The notes under the pieces are model-generated. The model made no database searches, was not told where the DNA came from, and saw nothing but the letters and a program-made list of their open reading frames with translations. DNA of 64,000 nt from a bacterium (Candidatus Blackallbacteria) CG13_big_fil_rev_8_21_14_2_50_49_14 (lineage in GTDB: Bacteria > Cyanobacteriota > Sericytochromatia > UBA7694), in NCBI GenBank assembly GCA_002783405.1, contig PFGG01000041.1, positions 164,722-228,721 on the forward strand, written 5' to 3'. This document shows positions 9,190 to 20,116 of the stretch, piece after piece. The first letter of the stretch is position 1; the number at the start of each line of letters is the position of its first letter. The position numbers were made by a program, and so were the translations under genes.

Positions 9190-10606
9190 CGTTGCGGGTC
9201 CACCTTAGGGCACGTAAAGCATTCATTTTTCCATAACCACTGGCCTCATCAAAACCAGGGGCATCCAGATCATCCGCTGTGGCAATCAGGCGGCTGCGGA
9301 TCTGGGCCGGTGTTAAATTGGGTTCGCGACTGAGCATCAGGGCAACGACTCCGGTGACATGGGGGCAAGCCATCGAAGTGCCAGAGGTTGCTGCGTAGTA
9401 AGTGCTGGTGACCCGCTTCATAAAATATTCATAGGTCTGATAGGAGGGCCAGGTCGACCAGATTTGTTGCCCTTCTGCGGCATTGGTGCTTCTGCCTCCC
9501 CCTCCGGGGGCCAGAATATCTATCTCAGGGCCGCCATTGGAATAGGATGCGACCTTGTCATATTGGGTATGTGCACCCACTGCAATTACGCCTGGATAGG
9601 CTGCTGGCACGGTAATCGGATTGATACTGCCTTGAAAGCGACTGCTTTCGTTTCCTGTGGCAGAGACAATCGAGATGTTTTTCTGAAGGGCCAATTGAAT
9701 GACATCGACCAAGGCTTGGGTTGATTTTGCTGCGGGGCCGCCAATACTGATATTGATAACGCGTACATTGCGGTCAATGGCGCGTTGAAAGGCTGCCGTG
9801 AGAACTGCTGCATCTGTATTGCCGGCATAGTCTGTAGATTTGATTGGAATAATTCGCACCCCTGAACCGGCTACGCCAGCAACCCCAATTTGGTTGTTCA
9901 GGGTAGCAGCAATGATACCGGTGACATGGGTGCCATGCCCGTTTCCATCCTTGCCCCCAAAATTGGTGCTTTGGCCTGTAAAGGGATTGCGATAAATATC
10001 AGGGCCCCGTTCTTCATTCCAGATGTCTTCAAGTTTTTCGAGATGATCAATTAAATCAGGGTGATTGGGATCGACCCCCGAATCAATCACTGCCACCCGC
10101 AGCGTGGGATTTCCTGTGGTCAGCGTCCAGGCTTTGTCAATGCCTGCACTTTTCATATTCCATTGCAAACCGTAATTGGGATCGTTGGGGCGAATCACGT
10201 CGCTTGTTAAGGCCTGGGTTTGAAAATTGGGAAGATGAAAACTGGGGTTGGGTTCAGCATAGGCCAGCGCACTCGAATGATTCAATTGCTCGAGGGTTTT
10301 CATCAAGGAGGTCTGGGTAGGAATTTTTAAAAGATAGATGCCCTGCTCCTTCGAGATCAGGCGGCTGTCTTCGATTTTGACCTGCTCAGGCAGCACATGA
10401 TTCAAATTGGCTGCGACATCACGTAAACGCACCAGCACATCTCGGCTGTGGGCCAGATCTACTGAGTCCAGCAGGTGAGCTGGACTGGCTACAGGGGCTT
10501 GTGCGGTTGTCGGGGCCAAAACCGTATTCAGGCCTTGCGTCGAACAGGCCGTCAGAAAAGCCAGGCTGATCAGCCCGATAAGTTTAGGAGTAAAGCCGTT
10601 GAACAT
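9176..10606 (-). CDS. Subtilisin-like (S8) serine protease lipoprotein
   Basis: The 476-residue product has a lipoprotein signal with lipobox FLTA-C (C21), a propeptide-like region (about 45-125, ending YAEPN as in fervidolysin or thermitase relatives) and a complete S8 domain. The catalytic triad is readable: D175 in VAVIDSGVDPNHPDL, H224 in GNGHGTHVTG and S411 in ATSGTSMACPHVTGV, with oxyanion N319 in SATGNE. The enzyme should be active once the propeptide is removed, and is anchored by lipid outside the cytoplasm. Its start lies 23 bases inside the upstream gene, which encodes a protein made only of propeptide-like repeats. Its 3' end overlaps the next lipoprotein gene, forming a three-gene cassette. 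Confidence 0.9.
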   Translation of the reverse strand: MFNGFTPKLIGLISLAFLTACSTQGLNTVLAPTTAQAPVASPAHLLDSVDLAHSRDVLVRLRDVAANLNHVLPEQVKIEDSRLISKEQGIYLLKIPTQTSLMKTLEQLNHSSALAYAEPNPSFHLPNFQTQALTSDVIRPNDPNYGLQWNMKSAGIDKAWTLTTGNPTLRVAVIDSGVDPNHPDLIDHLEKLEDIWNEERGPDIYRNPFTGQSTNFGGKDGNGHGTHVTGIIAATLNNQIGVAGVAGSGVRIIPIKSTDYAGNTDAAVLTAAFQRAIDRNVRVINISIGGPAAKSTQALVDVIQLALQKNISIVSATGNESSRFQGSINPITVPAAYPGVIAVGAHTQYDKVASYSNGGPEIDILAPGGGGRSTNAAEGQQIWSTWPSYQTYEYFMKRVTSTYYAATSGTSMACPHVTGVVALMLSREPNLTPAQIRSRLIATADDLDAPGFDEASGYGKMNALRALRWTRNDARD

Positions 10607-11501
10607 TGATCACTGCCGGGTGGAGCATGAGAACCCTGACTGCCAAGCCAGGATTCAGATGGAGGGGCAATTGCAGCCGATAGGAGTAAAAAGACCGTTT
10701 TTCAACCTCACGCGTGCCATAAATTTTGTGAAATTTGGCGATCGTTTCGGCTGTGGTGCCGGGTTTAAAGTCAATGATCATCTGGTTGCCACCATCCAGC
10801 GGGATTTGGGTGACAATCGCTGTACCATTGGGGATTTGGGTTTGGTTGCCCACTGTGGCTGGTGTATTAGACGCAGTAGGCGCAGGGGAAGCGCCAGCTT
10901 GGGGGGATGAAACCGGATCGGGGAGCTTCATTTTGAAATTGGGTTCAGCATATTCCACCAAGGGGCTTTTTGAAAATAAAGCCTTGGCTTCTTCTACGCT
11001 CATGCCCTGTGGCAAACGCAAACGGTGCACATGAATACCCGAAATAACGCTTAAAGTACTGGCATTGTAATGCGTGGTCAAAAATTTGATATCCGAGGCA
11101 CTGGCTTCGGGTTTAAACTTTACCAGCAACTCTCCGGGCATATAATCAGAGGTTTTAACGGGTTGGCCAGGGTTGACGGGCTGAATATTCACGGCTGTGG
11201 GGTTGATATGATCGGCTACTTGGTAAATCGGAGCGGGATCGGTGCTGGCGACACTGCCCAAACTGGCAAAAAGTTCAGCGTATTGATTGCGGGTTCTCAA
11301 ACTGGGAATTTTAAAGACCCAGGTATGGTTGCCCTTGTTTTGGGGGTGGGGCGCTTTGAAAGTTTCCCCTAACATTTCAACAAAGGAGGTCTGAACCTCT
11401 GGACGAAACGTTACCGTGACAAACTGGTCTGCGGCCAGAACTGACTGACTGAGTGTCAGACTGAATATGCAGGATGTGAGAAAAAGTTTGATGCTTTTCA
11501 T
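10584..11501 (-). CDS. Secreted protein of three subtilase-propeptide-like repeats
   Basis: The 305-residue product has a Sec signal peptide (cleavage near VLAA-D at 23-24) and no protease domain. The mature part holds three copies of a module resembling S8 propeptides: about 25-95, 122-195 and 240-304. The middle copy is clearest (GELLVKFKP, then LVEYAEPNFKM), the same ending as in the neighbouring protease's own propeptide. The linker between copies two and three is rich in Pro, Ala and Thr. S8 propeptides act as folding chaperones and inhibitors of their protease. This protein may therefore regulate the adjacent subtilase in trans; that is inference. The gene overlaps the protease gene by 23 bases. 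Confidence 0.65.
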   Translation of the reverse strand: MKSIKLFLTSCIFSLTLSQSVLAADQFVTVTFRPEVQTSFVEMLGETFKAPHPQNKGNHTWVFKIPSLRTRNQYAELFASLGSVASTDPAPIYQVADHINPTAVNIQPVNPGQPVKTSDYMPGELLVKFKPEASASDIKFLTTHYNASTLSVISGIHVHRLRLPQGMSVEEAKALFSKSPLVEYAEPNFKMKLPDPVSSPQAGASPAPTASNTPATVGNQTQIPNGTAIVTQIPLDGGNQMIIDFKPGTTAETIAKFHKIYGTREVEKRSFYSYRLQLPLHLNPGLAVRVLMLHPAVINVQRLYS

Positions 11502-11578
11502 TTGAGCAAATTATAGCATGCGGGTTAGGGTGAAATGGAAGCTTATTCTGAACTGGAACGAAAAATCCATGCTGAAAG

Positions 11579-12496
11579 CTATCCTTTTTCAGCGTTGCGT
11601 TCCACTTCATAGCCCAATTCCATGAGCTTTTTACGCTCATTGCGCCAATGGGGCATAACTTTCACGAAAAGTTCGAGATAAATTTGGGTGCCCAAAAAAC
11701 TGGAAATGGTCAATCGGGCGGCTTCCCCAATTTCCTTGAGTTTCTGCCCTTGTTTGCCAATCACGATTCTTTTCTGAGTATCGCGCTCAACCACGATTAC
11801 TGCAGAAATATAGGTAAGATCAGCTGTCCGCTGCTTATACTGTTCAATATACACAGAGGTGGCATGTGGAATTTCATTGCCTGTGCGGCGAAAAACCTGT
11901 TCGCGAATCAGTTCTGCCACCATCACGCGTTCGGTCTGGTCGGTATATTCATCTTCAGGATAAAGTGCAGGGCCAACGGGCAATTCCTTAAATAAAGCGG
12001 TCATGACTTCGTCCAGGCCTTCGGAGTGTTTTGCGGAAATTTGAAACACTTTGCGAAAATGCCCCAAATCTGTATAGGCTTTGAGGAACTGTTCTTTCTG
12101 GCCTTTGGGCAGTTTATCGACCTTGTTGACCAATAAAAAGGTCTGGGGGGCTTTGTTGGCAAGTACGTCGGCAATAAAGCGATCCCCTGGGCCTGGCGCT
12201 TCGGTCGCATCGACCACAAAAAGATGCCAGTCCACTTCCTGTAAAACATGCATGGCCTGTTCAATGATGCTTTTGGCCATCAGGTGCTTGGGTTTGTGAA
12301 TCCCTGGGGTATCAACAAAGATAACCTGCCCCCGATCAGGATCACTTAAGATTCCGCGCAGACAGGATCGGGTGGTTTGGGGCCGTTTCGAAACAATCGC
12401 GACCTTTTCTCCAATTAAATGATTCAGCAGGGTCGATTTCCCTACATTGGGGCGGCCTACCAGGCTGACAAAGCCACTTTTTAAGGATTCAGGCAC
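11579..12496 (-). CDS. era: GTPase Era
   Basis: Era is a ribosome-assembly GTPase that binds 16S rRNA through a C-terminal KH domain. All elements are visible: the P-loop GRPNVGKST, switch region PQTTRS, DTPG, NKVD, and the KH loop VIGKQGQKLKEIG near the C-terminus. I place the start at the GTG at 12496, one base after the stop of the upstream barrel gene, because this gives the usual short N-terminus before SGFVSLVGRPN; an ATG at 12526 would overlap the upstream gene. Length (305 residues) is normal. Era downstream of rpoBC is not the usual arrangement. Function is well established for the family. Confidence 0.93.
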   Translation of the reverse strand: MPESLKSGFVSLVGRPNVGKSTLLNHLIGEKVAIVSKRPQTTRSCLRGILSDPDRGQVIFVDTPGIHKPKHLMAKSIIEQAMHVLQEVDWHLFVVDATEAPGPGDRFIADVLANKAPQTFLLVNKVDKLPKGQKEQFLKAYTDLGHFRKVFQISAKHSEGLDEVMTALFKELPVGPALYPEDEYTDQTERVMVAELIREQVFRRTGNEIPHATSVYIEQYKQRTADLTYISAVIVVERDTQKRIVIGKQGQKLKEIGEAARLTISSFLGTQIYLELFVKVMPHWRNERKKLMELGYEVERNAEKG

Positions 12497-12497
12497 G

Positions 12498-14252
12498 TTA
12501 TTCTTCTTTCTGCATATCAAAATCATGCTTCAGGGATTCTGTCCGGGTAATCGTGATTTGAAAGACCCGTGTTTTGAAGCCCTGTTTATTCAAGGAAAGG
12601 CGAAAGACGCCTGCCGGAATTTCGCGAAAGGTGTATTTGCCTTCCGGCGAACTGAGCGTAATCACCATCAGATCGTCATTTTCGAGTTTGAGTCGAACGC
12701 CGCTGAGGGCGGCACCTGAGGCGTCTTTGACCTGACCTTCAATCACCGCTGAAACCACCTGTTTGGCAGGGGGCGGTGCGCTGTTGGCAGGAACAGGTGT
12801 GGGCAAGGGGCTGGGGGGAACTGCACTGGGTTCAGGTGGGCTGGGTGTAGGGGCTGGGCCTTCGACGATAAATTCATGAACATTGACTGTTCCTGGCGAA
12901 ATTTCAAGCTCTTTGCGCGAGGAGATACGTCCCTGATAAAACAGGGTCAAGGTGTATTTGCCTGGCAGAATATCGGCAAGTAAATAAGAACCATTGGCTT
13001 CGGGCTTGTTTTCTTTGATCAGGGTTCCCCTGCTGTCTGTCAGTTCCAATTTACTGGATTGATCGCTGACCGGGTTGCCATCGGGCATAATCACCCGTCC
13101 TGATACACGCCCTGTACGCTGTGTAAGCGTTATTTCCATAAAGGTTTCACGGTTATCCTGAACCGAGATAAAGCGGGATTCAGAATACCAACCCTCTTTC
13201 ATGATCTCCACCTCATAGGCTCCGCTGGGCACGTGTAAATAGCGAGCCTCGCCGACGGGATCCGTATGGGCATTTAAGCGCAGCACCAAATCAGGGCTTG
13301 AAAGGCGTATATTTGCTCCTGACAGGGATTTTTGATCGACTTTGTCGATCACGCGAATTCTGAAGCTGCCTTTTTTCAGAGCCTGGGGCTGCACTTCAAC
13401 CTGAGAGGGTGGGGTCGCAGAGGATTGTGGCGTGGGCGTTGAAGAAACCTGGGGGCTTGGGCTGGGGCTCGAAACGGGAGAGGGGGCAGTATGGGGAGTC
13501 AAGCCAAAATTGCCGCTGTAACCGATGCCGATCACAAAATCCCGATCCCAAAAGGTACGCCCTGGCATTTGCATCAGACCAATATCCAGATTGAGGAAAG
13601 GCCAAGGGGTGAAACTCAGGCCAAAATTAAAGGCCTGGGAACTGAGATCATTCAAGGAACCCATGTATTCAAGCTTGAAACGTCCATAATCCATAACGGG
13701 GACTTCAAGCCCACCGACCAGACGCGCGCCTTTTAAATCTCCCATAAAGCCACCGTGCAGATTGGCAATATGCAAGCTGCCTTTTTCAAGCGGAAGATAA
13801 AAAGAACGGCTCAGGGTCAGAAAGAGACTGTTACCGGGCACATAACTGTTGCCGCTGTCGAGCCCCAAAAGACTGGCTCCCAAGGCCAAAGAAACGGGGG
13901 CTCCCTGATCTTGAGAGATCAAGCGGTATTTCAGGCTGCCGGCCATGGAGGCAAACCCACTGGCGGGGGGGGCACCAAAGACCAAGCCAAGTTCCAGGTT
14001 GTCAAAAAGACTGATCATGGCGGAACCAGAGAGGCCTGAGTTTAAGGGGAAATAACGTAAGTTTCCTGAATAACTTCCATTCGGCATAACTTCTGCCGTA
14101 GGTACATTTAAGAGGCCAGAATAGCCCCACAGGGCTGGATTCACAGCCTTGTGGGGGGCCTTCCCGTTGGGGGCTTCCGCCGCTCCAACGGGAAGGTTGA
14201 CCGTAAGCGTCAAGGCTGTTGCAAGCAACAACCCTGACGTCTTGTTCAGCAT
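12498..14252 (-). CDS. YbjH-like outer-membrane barrel with C-terminal CarboxypepD_reg domains
   Basis: The ATG at 14252, one base after the rpoC stop, begins a clear signal peptide (LLLATALTLTVNLPVGAAEA), giving 584 residues; earlier in-frame starts would lie inside rpoC and lack a signal. The first 250 mature residues have alternating hydrophobic strands and the opening GYSGLLNVPTAEVMPNGSY, which resembles YbjH/YjbH-type exopolysaccharide-associated barrels. Two Pro/Ser-rich linkers separate this from three beta-sandwich modules of the carboxypeptidase regulatory type (about 295-375, 378-460 and 500-580). It is probably exposed at the outer membrane. The gene lies between rpoC and era with one-base gaps. 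The fold is inferred from pattern, not from a firm family match. Confidence 0.6.
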   Translation of the reverse strand: MLNKTSGLLLATALTLTVNLPVGAAEAPNGKAPHKAVNPALWGYSGLLNVPTAEVMPNGSYSGNLRYFPLNSGLSGSAMISLFDNLELGLVFGAPPASGFASMAGSLKYRLISQDQGAPVSLALGASLLGLDSGNSYVPGNSLFLTLSRSFYLPLEKGSLHIANLHGGFMGDLKGARLVGGLEVPVMDYGRFKLEYMGSLNDLSSQAFNFGLSFTPWPFLNLDIGLMQMPGRTFWDRDFVIGIGYSGNFGLTPHTAPSPVSSPSPSPQVSSTPTPQSSATPPSQVEVQPQALKKGSFRIRVIDKVDQKSLSGANIRLSSPDLVLRLNAHTDPVGEARYLHVPSGAYEVEIMKEGWYSESRFISVQDNRETFMEITLTQRTGRVSGRVIMPDGNPVSDQSSKLELTDSRGTLIKENKPEANGSYLLADILPGKYTLTLFYQGRISSRKELEISPGTVNVHEFIVEGPAPTPSPPEPSAVPPSPLPTPVPANSAPPPAKQVVSAVIEGQVKDASGAALSGVRLKLENDDLMVITLSSPEGKYTFREIPAGVFRLSLNKQGFKTRVFQITITRTESLKHDFDMQKEE

Positions 14253-14253
14253 C

Positions 14254-17200
14254 CTAAGCCTGAACTTCTGCAACAGATTCCTGACTGTTGGCAGAAGCTG
14301 CATCGGCACGGGCATCGGCGACAGATTTCTGCTTACGCAGCAATTCATCGCGCATGGCTTTGGTGCGCATGCCGGTTCCGGCAGGAATCAAACGTCCGAT
14401 AATGACGTTTTCTTTCAAACCACGGAGCCAATCGCGCTTGCCTTCGACCGCGGCTTCGGTCAGAACGCGGGTGGTCTCTTGGAAAGAGGCCGCTGAGATA
14501 AAGCTTTCGGTATTCAGTGAAGCTTTGGTAATCCCCAGGAGAATCGGCGTATATTCGAAGGATTCGGTCACCAGACCCAATTCTGAAATACGTTTCTTTT
14601 CTTGAGCAATACGGGTTTCACTGACGATTTCACCCGGCAGGAAGGTGGTTTCACCTGGATTCTCAATCCGGCACTTGCGTGTCATCTGGCGCACAATGAC
14701 TTCGATGTGACGGTCATTGATTTTAACGCCCTGTGAACGGTAAACCATTTGAACGCCATCGACGAGGTAGCGCTGTGCAGCCGCCACGTCTTTGATTTTC
14801 AAAAGTTCATGTGGATTGACAGAACCTGTGGTGAGACGATCGCCGCGATGAACTTTCTGGCCCACAGAAACCGTGGCTGAGGCGGTATAAGGAATTTCAA
14901 GCGAATGCTCGGCTTCCACTTCTGCGCCCATTTTGACGCCCCGAATTTTGAGGGTGGTCTTGTCGTCATCACGAATCAGATCGAAGACTTCACCTTCATA
15001 CTCGGAGAGTACGGCGGTTTCTTTGGGTTTGCGTGTTTCAAGCAGTTCTTCAACACGTGGCAGACCCTGGATAATATCCCCGGTTTTCATCTGCTCGTAA
15101 GCCAGAACGGCAACGACTTCGCCTTGACGCACCATGCTCTTGTCGGTGAGTACCAGGTGAGAACCTGGGCTGACCAGATTGGGACGCGCCTTGCGGATCG
15201 TGACCAGATTTTTACTGACTGCAGTGACGATACCTGTTTCCTGAGCCGTGATGCCTTCAGCAATTAAATCGCCGTCGAAGAGTTTATCGCCTACAACAAC
15301 AGCAGCTTTGCCACTGATATCGTAGTGACGCTCATGTTCACTGGTCAGCAGCATCATGCGGAAGACGCCGGAATTTTCGTCTTCATAGACGTGAATCGTA
15401 CCGTCAGCACGCACTTTGTACTTGGTAGAAGCCACTTTGGTACGGGGGGTGACCATTTCGCCGTCTTTGACCAGGGGCTCGATATAGATTTCGATTTCCT
15501 GATAATCGGGCAGGAAGGTGCCTCTCATGCTGCCTTTCTGGCCTGAAAGTGCTTCTGTAGAAGACAGATTCAGGAAGAAAGTGCCTTCTTCTTCGGGATT
15601 GGGAATCAGATTGACACGGCCACCGAGGGTCACCAATGAACCGAGCAGTTTGAACTGCAGTTCAATCCGGCTCAGCGCAGAACCTGCTTTGATCCGGTCG
15701 CCCTGACGGTGCAGCAGGCGGGTGACGGTTTCGAGACCGATATTATCGGATTCGCGTTTGACGTTGAAGAAGTTTTCGCCCGGTTTGATTTTGAATTTCT
15801 CAAAGGGACGAATCACCACGAGGGTTTCGGCCTCATCCACGGGAATCATTTGAATGAAACCTTTGATTTCAGAGGTCACGACTTCCATTTCACCAGTTTC
15901 AGGATCAACACGTTTACCGACGGTTTTACCCGCTTGAATTACGTGGTTTTCTTCAACCGAAATTTCTGAACCATCGGGGAAACGATAGGCTACAGCGCCA
16001 GGATAGAAGAGCAATTCCTGAGAGGTATCGGGGTCAAAGTTAACAAAGCCGGCTTCTTCGACGAATTCACCTTCCATCAGTTCGGTTCCAGCAGCTACGG
16101 TAGCGCTTTCTTCCAGATAGAGGGTTTTGTCCTTGAGGGGATAGAATTCTTCAAAGAGCAGCAGTACTTCGACTTCTTTGGTGATCGGTTCTTTTTCATT
16201 GATGTCATGAACATAATGAATCACACCATTGCGTTCAACCTTGTAGCGGCTTTCAAAGGCTTTGGCCAGAACCTGGTTGTTTTCAAGGCGGGTGCCGTCA
16301 TCCACAAAGAGTTCAAAGTTTTTAACGGGCAGTTCCTCGTCAAGGAAGCGCAGAACGGTTTCAGGGCGGGTCTTATCGACCAACGCGCCTTCCAACTGCA
16401 GTTCAGCCGTAATAATCGACAGGTTTTTGGTGCCATCTTCATTTTCTACCAATGACACGCGACCGCCATATTCAGTGGAAGTGCCGATACTGGCGATCGT
16501 GGCCCCAGATTTGAGGGTGTCGCCATCTTTGACATGCACTTCGCATTTGGGCGGCATGGAATAGACATCGCCGCTGTAAATCCAGATCAGGCCTTCTTTG
16601 CCGGTAACGACATTTTCGTCCTGCTGTTTATTGCGGTTTTTACGTTTTTCCCATTGCACGCCATCGTAGACGATTTGACCACTGATGGTGGCAGGAACAT
16701 CTTTGGTTTTGCGTTCCATTGAGCCCCGGCCAAACTTACCGGATTCACGAACGGCAACCGCCAGGAATTCACCCTTGTCGACTTCCTGTCCATCTTCGAC
16801 TTTCAGTGCGAAACCAGGCAAGATGGTGATCTCTTTGGCTTTTTTACGGCCTGAGGGCTGCAGGGTCAGCACCATTTCTTTATCCAGTACCTTGAAGTTT
16901 TCACCTGCTTGGGTACGGATATCCACAGTGACCAGATCTTTGGCATTGAATGAAACTTTGCCTTTGTCTGTGGCATAGACCTTTTCAGCGGCCCCACCTT
17001 CAGCAACCCCCCCTGTGTGGAAGGTACGCATGGTCAGCTGGGTACCGGGCTCCCCGATGGACTGAGCGGCGATAATACCAATCGGTTCACCACGATCCAC
17101 GACCCGCTGATTGGTCAAGGACCAACCATAGCAGAGGCGGCAGACACCGAAATGGCTTTCACACCCCATGGGAGAGCGCACATCGATATAGGCGTTCTCT

Positions 17201-20061
17201 TCGGATTTGCCCTTCAGATAGATTTCAATATCATCGAGCTTATCGGGAGAGATGACTTCATTGCGATGAACAATGACTTTGCCTGAATCGCTGATGATAT
17301 CATATCCAGAGGTGCGGCCCACGAGACGGTCAATCAGTTTCAGGTGGGTATTTTCACCTTCTTTGATATCGCGCAGGCGGAAGAAGTTCTGGGTTTCACA
17401 GTCTTCATCCAGAATAATCACGTCTTGCGCCACGTCGGCCAGACGGCGGGTCAGATAGCCGGAGTCAGCGGTACGCAGGGCGGTATCAACAATCCCCTTA
17501 CGGGCGCCGTAGGAAGAAAGTACATACTCGGTTACGTTCAAGCCCTCTTTAAAGTTGGACTTGATCGCCATATCGATAATGTTCCCGGAAGGATCTGCCA
17601 TCAGACCGCGCATCCCAATCAGCTGACGGACCTGGGAGATATTCCCACGTGCGCCGGAGAAGGCCATCATATAGACGGAGTTCAGTTTATTGTCAGGATC
17701 GTTTTTATCAATCAACTTGGTCAGTTCTTCAGATGCTTCATGCCAGGTGTTGATAACACGGGTATAGCGTTCAGCTTCAGTGATATGACCACGTTGGTAG
17801 AGGGTTTCTGCCTCGTTGATAATATTTTCAGCACGGCTCAGAATTTCAGGTTTCTTCTTGTTGATCACCAAATCGGAAATCGTAATCGATACACCGGCTT
17901 TGGTGGCGAAGTGGAAACCTTTGTCTTTGAGGTTATTGGCCAACTCAGCACTCTTCTCGTTGCCATAGATTTTATAGCAGTCTTCGATCAGATTGGAAAG
18001 CTGTTCTTTGCCGAAAGCATAGTTCTGATAGGGCATTTCCCGGGGGAAAAGCTGATTCAGCATCACGCGGCCAGGAGTGGTACGGATATAGACCAGATCA
18101 CTCATCTTGACTTCACCGGCTTCTTCAAGGTCTCCCAAGGGGGTGCCATTGAAGCGAACGGTAATGCGGCCATGGCTATCAAGGGCTGGCTGGTTGTTTG
18201 CATCCAGAACGGCTGCGCCATTCAGATGCACCATCACGGGCTCATCCAAATCAACGCGGGGAACGGGGAAACGCACCAATACTTTGGCGTGAATATCCAA
18301 TTGTCCGCCTTCGTAGGCAGCCAGCAGTTCGTCTGAGGAGCTGAAGACCTTGCCATTGCCGAGCAGATTGGAATCTTCCTTGTCTGCTTCGGGATTGTCG
18401 ATGGTGACATAATAGCAACCAATAACCATATCCTGAGAAGGGCTGACCACCGGTTTGCCGGTCGCAGGCAGCAAGATATTGTTGGTAGCCATCATCAGCA
18501 GACGGGCTTCGGTCTGGGCTTCAATCGAAAGAGGAACGTGTACGGCCATCTGGTCACCGTCAAAGTCAGCGTTGAAGGCTGTACAAACCAGAGGATGCAA
18601 TTGAATCGCACGGCCTTCGACCAGAATCGGTTCAAAGGCTTGAATGCCCAAACGGTGAAGGGTTGGGGCGCGGTTCAGCAGAACTGGGTGACCTTTGATG
18701 ACTTCTTCAAGAATGTCCCAGACATAGGTGTCTTGGCGTTCAATCAGCTTTTTGGCTGATTTAATATTCTGAACCACGCCACGTTCGACCAATTTGTTCA
18801 TGACGAAGGGCTTGAAAAGCTCAAGCGCCATTTCTTTGGGCAAACCGCATTGGTTCAGCTTGAGAGAGGGGCCTACCACAATAACGGAACGGCCTGAATA
18901 ATCCACACGTTTACCGAGCAGGTTCTGACGGAAACGGCCTTGCTTGCCCTCCACGATATCGCTCAGGGATTTCAGGGCGCGGTTATTGGGGCCCACCACG
19001 GTACGGCCCCGGCGGCCATTGTCAAACAAGGCATCCACAGCTTCCTGAAGCATACGCTTTTCGTTGCGGATGATGATATCAGGGGCTTCCATTTCAAGCA
19101 GACGGTTGAGACGGTTGTTGCGGTTGATCACACGGCGGTAGAGGTCATTCAAATCGGAGGTCGCGAAACGACCGCCGTCCAACTGCACCATGGGGCGCAG
19201 GTCGGGGGGAATGACGGGAATGGCGTCGAGCACCATCCAGGTGGGGTGTGAGCCTGAATTGAGGAAATTCTCAATTACGCGCAGGCGCTTGATCAATTTG
19301 ATCTTCTTTTGGCCGGTGGGTTTGTTCTCTTTCAGCTCATGCCAGATTTCTTCTGACAGGGTTTTCAGATCGAGTTCACCAAGCAGATGCTTGATCGCAG
19401 GGGCACCCATTTCAGCTACGAAGCTGTCTTCGCCATAAATCCGGCAAAGCTGTTCGTATTTGTCTTCTGAAAGCAATTGTCCGCGTTTGAGCAGCAAACT
19501 GGCGGGTTCGGGGGCGTCTTCTTTGGGAGCCGCCGCTTCTTCGCCTTCTTCGTCAGAAACGGCAACAGCCACTTCAGCGCTTTCACGGATCAGATTGGTT
19601 TCTTCCAATACGATATAGGCGTTGTAGTAGGTGACGTCTTCTAGACTGCGCAGGGGGATATCCAGCAAGAGACTGAGGTAACTGGGGATGCCCTTGAGGT
19701 ACCAGATATGGACCACAGGAGCCGCCAGTTTGATATGGCCCATGCGGTGACGACGCACCTTGGACTCAGTCACTTCAACGCCGCAGCGTTCGCAGATAAT
19801 GCCCCGGTGACGGACACGTTTATACTTTTGGCAATAGCACTCCCAATCGCGGGAGGGCCCAAAAATCCGTTCGCAGAACAGACCGCCCATTTCAGGTTTC
19901 AGGGTCCGGTAATTGATGGTCTCGGGTTTGGTAACCTCACCGCGTGACCAGCTCAAAATACGCTGGGGAGAAGCAATGCCAATTTTGATACAATCGAACG
20001 CATCACCCTCATCGCTGGGCTGCTGTCCTTGAGAATAAATCAGAGGTTCGCTCTTTATCAC
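14254..20061 (-). CDS. rpoC: DNA-directed RNA polymerase beta' subunit, unsplit, with a very large trigger-loop insertion
   Basis: At 1935 residues this is far longer than E. coli RpoC (1407). Zinc site 1 is C75-x-C77 ... C90-x2-C93, zinc site 2 is C888, C967, C974 and C977, and the active-site NADFDGD lies at 497-503. The bridge-helix and trigger-loop region follows ([16 protein letters not shown], about 1003-1018). The second half of the trigger loop resumes only at about 1657 ([23 protein letters not shown]). The roughly 635 residues between them form a beta-rich insertion at the position of SI3, comparable in size to cyanobacterial RpoC2. An acidic stretch at 165-185 is a further small insertion. 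Cyanobacteria split this subunit into RpoC1 and RpoC2; here it is one gene. The start codon is GTG at 20061, 55 bases after rpoB. Confidence 0.97.
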   Translation of the reverse strand: MIKSEPLIYSQGQQPSDEGDAFDCIKIGIASPQRILSWSRGEVTKPETINYRTLKPEMGGLFCERIFGPSRDWECYCQKYKRVRHRGIICERCGVEVTESKVRRHRMGHIKLAAPVVHIWYLKGIPSYLSLLLDIPLRSLEDVTYYNAYIVLEETNLIRESAEVAVAVSDEEGEEAAAPKEDAPEPASLLLKRGQLLSEDKYEQLCRIYGEDSFVAEMGAPAIKHLLGELDLKTLSEEIWHELKENKPTGQKKIKLIKRLRVIENFLNSGSHPTWMVLDAIPVIPPDLRPMVQLDGGRFATSDLNDLYRRVINRNNRLNRLLEMEAPDIIIRNEKRMLQEAVDALFDNGRRGRTVVGPNNRALKSLSDIVEGKQGRFRQNLLGKRVDYSGRSVIVVGPSLKLNQCGLPKEMALELFKPFVMNKLVERGVVQNIKSAKKLIERQDTYVWDILEEVIKGHPVLLNRAPTLHRLGIQAFEPILVEGRAIQLHPLVCTAFNADFDGDQMAVHVPLSIEAQTEARLLMMATNNILLPATGKPVVSPSQDMVIGCYYVTIDNPEADKEDSNLLGNGKVFSSSDELLAAYEGGQLDIHAKVLVRFPVPRVDLDEPVMVHLNGAAVLDANNQPALDSHGRITVRFNGTPLGDLEEAGEVKMSDLVYIRTTPGRVMLNQLFPREMPYQNYAFGKEQLSNLIEDCYKIYGNEKSAELANNLKDKGFHFATKAGVSITISDLVINKKKPEILSRAENIINEAETLYQRGHITEAERYTRVINTWHEASEELTKLIDKNDPDNKLNSVYMMAFSGARGNISQVRQLIGMRGLMADPSGNIIDMAIKSNFKEGLNVTEYVLSSYGARKGIVDTALRTADSGYLTRRLADVAQDVIILDEDCETQNFFRLRDIKEGENTHLKLIDRLVGRTSGYDIISDSGKVIVHRNEVISPDKLDDIEIYLKGKSEENAYIDVRSPMGCESHFGVCRLCYGWSLTNQRVVDRGEPIGIIAAQSIGEPGTQLTMRTFHTGGVAEGGAAEKVYATDKGKVSFNAKDLVTVDIRTQAGENFKVLDKEMVLTLQPSGRKKAKEITILPGFALKVEDGQEVDKGEFLAVAVRESGKFGRGSMERKTKDVPATISGQIVYDGVQWEKRKNRNKQQDENVVTGKEGLIWIYSGDVYSMPPKCEVHVKDGDTLKSGATIASIGTSTEYGGRVSLVENEDGTKNLSIITAELQLEGALVDKTRPETVLRFLDEELPVKNFELFVDDGTRLENNQVLAKAFESRYKVERNGVIHYVHDINEKEPITKEVEVLLLFEEFYPLKDKTLYLEESATVAAGTELMEGEFVEEAGFVNFDPDTSQELLFYPGAVAYRFPDGSEISVEENHVIQAGKTVGKRVDPETGEMEVVTSEIKGFIQMIPVDEAETLVVIRPFEKFKIKPGENFFNVKRESDNIGLETVTRLLHRQGDRIKAGSALSRIELQFKLLGSLVTLGGRVNLIPNPEEEGTFFLNLSSTEALSGQKGSMRGTFLPDYQEIEIYIEPLVKDGEMVTPRTKVASTKYKVRADGTIHVYEDENSGVFRMMLLTSEHERHYDISGKAAVVVGDKLFDGDLIAEGITAQETGIVTAVSKNLVTIRKARPNLVSPGSHLVLTDKSMVRQGEVVAVLAYEQMKTGDIIQGLPRVEELLETRKPKETAVLSEYEGEVFDLIRDDDKTTLKIRGVKMGAEVEAEHSLEIPYTASATVSVGQKVHRGDRLTTGSVNPHELLKIKDVAAAQRYLVDGVQMVYRSQGVKINDRHIEVIVRQMTRKCRIENPGETTFLPGEIVSETRIAQEKKRISELGLVTESFEYTPILLGITKASLNTESFISAASFQETTRVLTEAAVEGKRDWLRGLKENVIIGRLIPAGTGMRTKAMRDELLRKQKSVADARADAASANSQESVAEVQA

Positions 20062-20116
20062 TGTCTTTATACCTTTAGTCTCTCAAATTTTTTCAAACCA
20101 TGCCAAACGGCATTGC

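Noticed and set aside
11377..11640. 87-codon frame between era and the propeptide gene
   Set aside because: Overlaps both neighbouring genes in another frame and looks random in composition.
17344..18336. 330-codon plus-strand open frame inside rpoC
   Set aside because: Antisense to highly conserved RpoC sequence; composition mirrors the other strand and no motif or ribosome binding site is seen.
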